A program made the position numbers and the translations under genes. This document shows, one piece after another, positions 61,301-64,000 of a stretch of 64,000 nt of DNA; within the stretch, counting starts at the first letter, position 1; the number at the start of each line of letters is the position of its first letter. The DNA is from Nipponacmea schrenckii. Taxonomy: Eukaryota; Mollusca; Gastropoda; Lottiidae. The notes beneath the pieces are model-generated. The model saw nothing but the letters and a program-made list of their open reading frames with translations. It ran no database searches and was not told the DNA's origin. The DNA lies in NCBI GenBank assembly GCA_030562195.1, contig JAUJPP010000003.1:39872602-39936601 (forward strand). The letters are read 5' to 3'.

Positions 61301-64000
61301 AGAACAGAAATTTTCTAAAGAAAGGAACAAAAATTTCATAATGACCCAGCTTGCGCATTTATACTTGAAATAAATTTAGAATTCTCGTAAGTCTATAAGA
61401 ATGATCCACTTATACCCTATAGGCCTACTTTATTATTTAAAAGAGGCCACCGAGTAATTATTTCAGTGAAGTATTGAAGCAATCGGAAAAATAGAGCGAT
61501 GTATATCGAATGAACTATAAATTATACACAGTATGGTATGATGCAGCGGCCGCTCAGGTTCTAAGGGTTAAGGAAAATGCTTTTTATACGTCCACATTAT
61601 AATGTGGTTTAATATTGTTTTCACCCCCATCTGTCCACACTTGGTTGGAAACACAATAGAGACTTCAGTTTTCATCGGATTTGAATGAAACTTGCTGTGA
61701 TCATTTACATTGATGAGTTCTTGAATGAGTTTGAAATTTGCGATTTTTCGATGAACGTTTTTTGAGTTTTTGCTTTTGACCTAGTCAAACGTGTCAAACT
61801 TGGCTTGTGAACACGATATATACAACCGTTTTCTTTCATTTTATATGAATGAAAATCAGTGTGAACATTTATATTGATGAGATCTTGAACAAGTTCAATA
61901 TCGACGATTTTTCGATGAACTATTTTTGAGTCATTGCTCGTGACTTAGTCCAAACACATGAAAATTAGCTAGTAAATGTAATAGAGACTAGGTTTCATCT
62001 GATTTGAATGAAATTTGGTGTGAACATTCATATTGATGAGAACTTAGGTTAGACCTAAATAATCTTAGAGTTTCTGCCTGTGTTAAAACAGAAAATATAC
62101 TTTGAAGTGGGTGTATCTGGCTAGGCAACTGCTTGTTTCATCCATGAAATTTCTTTATATATTGTCATTGATATCTGTTTTTACTTGTTCTTGTATTTGT
62201 AGAGTTTGAATTTGAAAGATTTAGTATTTCTTGGCAGAGATCACAATGTTGAAGAAGGTTTGAGGTATTGTTTTGACCTTTAGTATGACCTATGCTATGC
62301 ATAGAATATTCATGAAAGTAATTTAGAATTTTTAGAAAAAGGAGCATTAATAATATTTTATCAAAATGCAACCTGCCATTTTGGCTTTGAACTAAAGGAG
62401 TTAAATATTTTCGAGAAATTCCTGCTTACTTCCCTCTGGTAGCTCTTAAAGTTTATAAATCTATGTATAAGACCTGGAGTATATTTTTATGACTGTGGAC
62501 TATTGATGTCATCTGATTTTCTAGATGTTTATCAGAAGCAAGATCCTTACTACCAGGTCAAGTATCTGTTGACATTATGTTTGGTCGACCAAATCAGACA
62601 ATGGCACTATGGGTTGAAGAGCTAGAACAGGTTTGTTATTATTATATCTGGTATTTGTGTCGAATCTATCTTTATGGCATATCTAACAGGCAATGAAAAA
62701 TATGTTGTTAACTAAGTTCTTAAACAATACCTCATCATACCTCATCATACATAATACATAGATATTAGATTTTCTAATACTGTATTTTATACTTTCAGTT
62801 ATCGTCAGTATGTGACAACCATATATCATTGTATCAATTAACTGTAGAACGTGGTACTGAACTATATAATCAAGTTCAATCCCAGAAAGTGGTATGTATC
62901 ACCATTTTTACCTTTCCTTATTTTCAGTTAAGAATTGCAAGTCATTATAGCTGTAAATTATATATGAATGTCTTTGTTTCAGCTATTACCATCCAATGAT
63001 GAGATGGCTGATATGTATAAATGTGCTGTTGAGGTAACAATTTATATTTTCTGTCCAATATCTCTCTCTAATTCTCTCTGGATATTGTTGGGACCAAGTT
63101 TAAAATAAATTTTTGGTATGCCTACTTGAGTTCATTTATTAATTCAATCAAATGCTACTTATTTTTGTAAACTGGTTCTTATTTAAAGTAGATGATTATT
63201 TTTGTTCTATATTTAGTTACTAGAGGGAAGAGGTTTTGAACATTATGAAGTTTCAAACTATGCCAAAGATGTAAGTATATATGGTTGAGAAGTAAGCTCA
63301 CTCACTTCAATGTTACTTTCTAATATTCAACAACTCATGATAACAAACTTCCTTATGTATTTACAAGAAATGCTTGACTGAATAGAATTAATGAAATAAA
63401 CTTGTTTTTTGTCAACAAAATTCTCAGATACAAGTTCTTTGTCTACAGATTTGTTACAAAATGGGTGTATATTTCATAGTTTTTGAAAGTTATTATCTCA
63501 ATTTTTTATGAATATATTTTCAGTTGTGTTATAGTCACCATAATTTAACATATTGGACTGGTGGTGATTATATTGGTATTGGACCAGGTATGTTATTTAG
63601 CAACCACAGTTTTAACCCTGTTTGGTTAATTTTGCAGGCACTCAAATTTTTTTGTTTGCCAATGTGAATCTTAAGTAAACTTAAAGCTTTCACAACATGA
63701 TCATAGCTTTGTCAAAAGGATTTGAAAAATCAACAGGTTTGATATTTTATTGGCTTTTTTTTTCTTCATGTGACTCCACACATGATGCAAACAGATTCAT
63801 TTTCATTTTAATTGCATGATCAATTTTTGGTTGAAAATTGGGGGTTAAATTTTGTTTTTTTGTTGTCATTAGGAGCTCATGGTCGATTAACAGTTAAAGA
63901 AGATGGTAGATATATAAGGGAAGCCAGAACACAAACATTAGAACCCAATAACTGGATGTATGCAGTAGAGAAAAATGGTCATGGTACTAAAAGAATAATT
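58338..64000 (+). CDS. RSAD1: RSAD1 (HemW-like radical SAM protein), partial at right edge
   Basis: RSAD1/HemW is a mitochondrial radical SAM protein of the HemN-like family that binds heme and is thought to act as a heme chaperone rather than a coproporphyrinogen dehydrogenase. Exons: 58338-58469, 59349-59401, 59495-59601, 60074-60206, 60637-60682, 62203-62264, 62525-62630, 62799-62891, 62983-63033, 63217-63270, 63524-63587, 63873-64000+. All junctions are GT-AG and keep frame, giving 343 residues (the human protein has about 440). The start MLSLRTVKRSFVNIWYKSVR is basic with no acidic residue, like a mitochondrial presequence. ALYVHWPYCKRKCPYCNFN holds the CxxxCxxC iron-sulfur motif split by the exon 1-2 junction. 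Then FFGGGTPSLASP, EVNPTE, INRMSIGLQSL, LYQLTVERGT, HYEVSNYA and YIGIGPGAHGR follow in the family order. The C-terminus lies beyond the window. Confidence 0.96.
58778..59269. mobile_element. TTAA-flanked MITE (piggyBac-type) in RSAD1 intron 1
   Basis: It begins TTAAAGGGGCCAAGGC and ends GCCTGGGCCCCTTTAA, so TTAA flanks AGGGGCC-type inverted termini on both sides. It is about 490 bp, with no transposase. Duplicated TTAA targets are the hallmark of piggyBac elements. It lies entirely in the first RSAD1 intron. Confidence 0.75.
60957..61571. mobile_element. Possible second TTAA-type MITE in RSAD1 intron 5
   Basis: The left end is TTGACCCTTTGAACACTGACG and the right end, read inward, TTAACCCTTAGAACCTGAGCG. 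They match over about 16 of 21 bases, and the left TTAA has become TTGA. CCCTTTGAAC-type termini next to TTAA fit piggyBac-derived elements. Interior words TGACGT recur near the left end. No coding capacity. Confidence 0.55.
61588..62100 (-). repeat. Reverse copy of the interspersed tandem-unit family
   Basis: It opens TATACGTCCACATTATAATG and CACCCCCATCTGTCCACAC, the reverse of the terminus at 30.8 kb. It contains three units with CATCGGATTTGAATGAAACT, ACATTGATGAGTTCTTGAA and TTTTTCGATGAAC. It lies in RSAD1 intron 5, immediately after the possible piggyBac-type element. A further fragment (ATCCATCCGTCTG, TTGCCCTTGACTTG) lies near 60.37 kb in intron 4. Confidence 0.75.

Overview
The window looks like animal nuclear DNA, most likely from a mollusc or another lophotrochozoan. 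It is AT-rich and gene-poor. Its genes have GT-AG introns, and minisatellites and small DNA transposons are common. TACATGTA-type words and short repeats ending in a GTGGGCGT / ACGCCCAC motif recur; I associate these with mollusc genomes, but that is an impression and was not checked against any database. There is no bacterial gene organisation, operon or CRISPR array.

Three protein-coding genes can be supported. (1) 6.7-8.1 kb, minus strand: an inward-rectifier potassium channel (Kir/KCNJ family) of 470 residues in one coding exon. (2) 48.0-51.3 kb, minus strand: a dual oxidase maturation factor (DUOXA) in nine clear coding exons. A possible 18-nt microexon and a possible upstream first exon near 56.5 kb would extend it. 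(3) 58.3 kb to the right edge, plus strand: RSAD1, the mitochondrial HemW-like radical SAM protein. Twelve exons encode its first 343 residues and the gene runs off the window. DUOXA and RSAD1 are divergent and face a shared upstream region holding two perfect CRE palindromes.

The roughly 40 kb between the Kir and DUOXA genes, and the long introns, are mostly repeats. Tandem arrays have units of about 173, 25, 50, 47-53, 28-30, 41, 30 and 27 bp. The 50-bp and 27-bp arrays carry a 3' splice-acceptor-like sequence in essentially every unit and show higher-order duplication. Mobile elements include a 1.7-kb Mutator-like element (MULE) with about 420-bp inverted repeats and a decayed transposase, a hAT-type element with an 8-bp target duplication, two TTAA-flanked (piggyBac-type) elements in RSAD1 introns, several hairpin MITEs, and two LINE reverse-transcriptase relics. 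An interspersed family with internal tandem units and a shared terminal motif occurs at least five times.

Nothing here forms a multi-gene system. The items most worth a second look are the Kir channel with glutamine at the rectification-controller site, the acceptor-mimicking minisatellites, the MULE whose target duplication restores a minisatellite unit, and the alternative exons of DUOXA.
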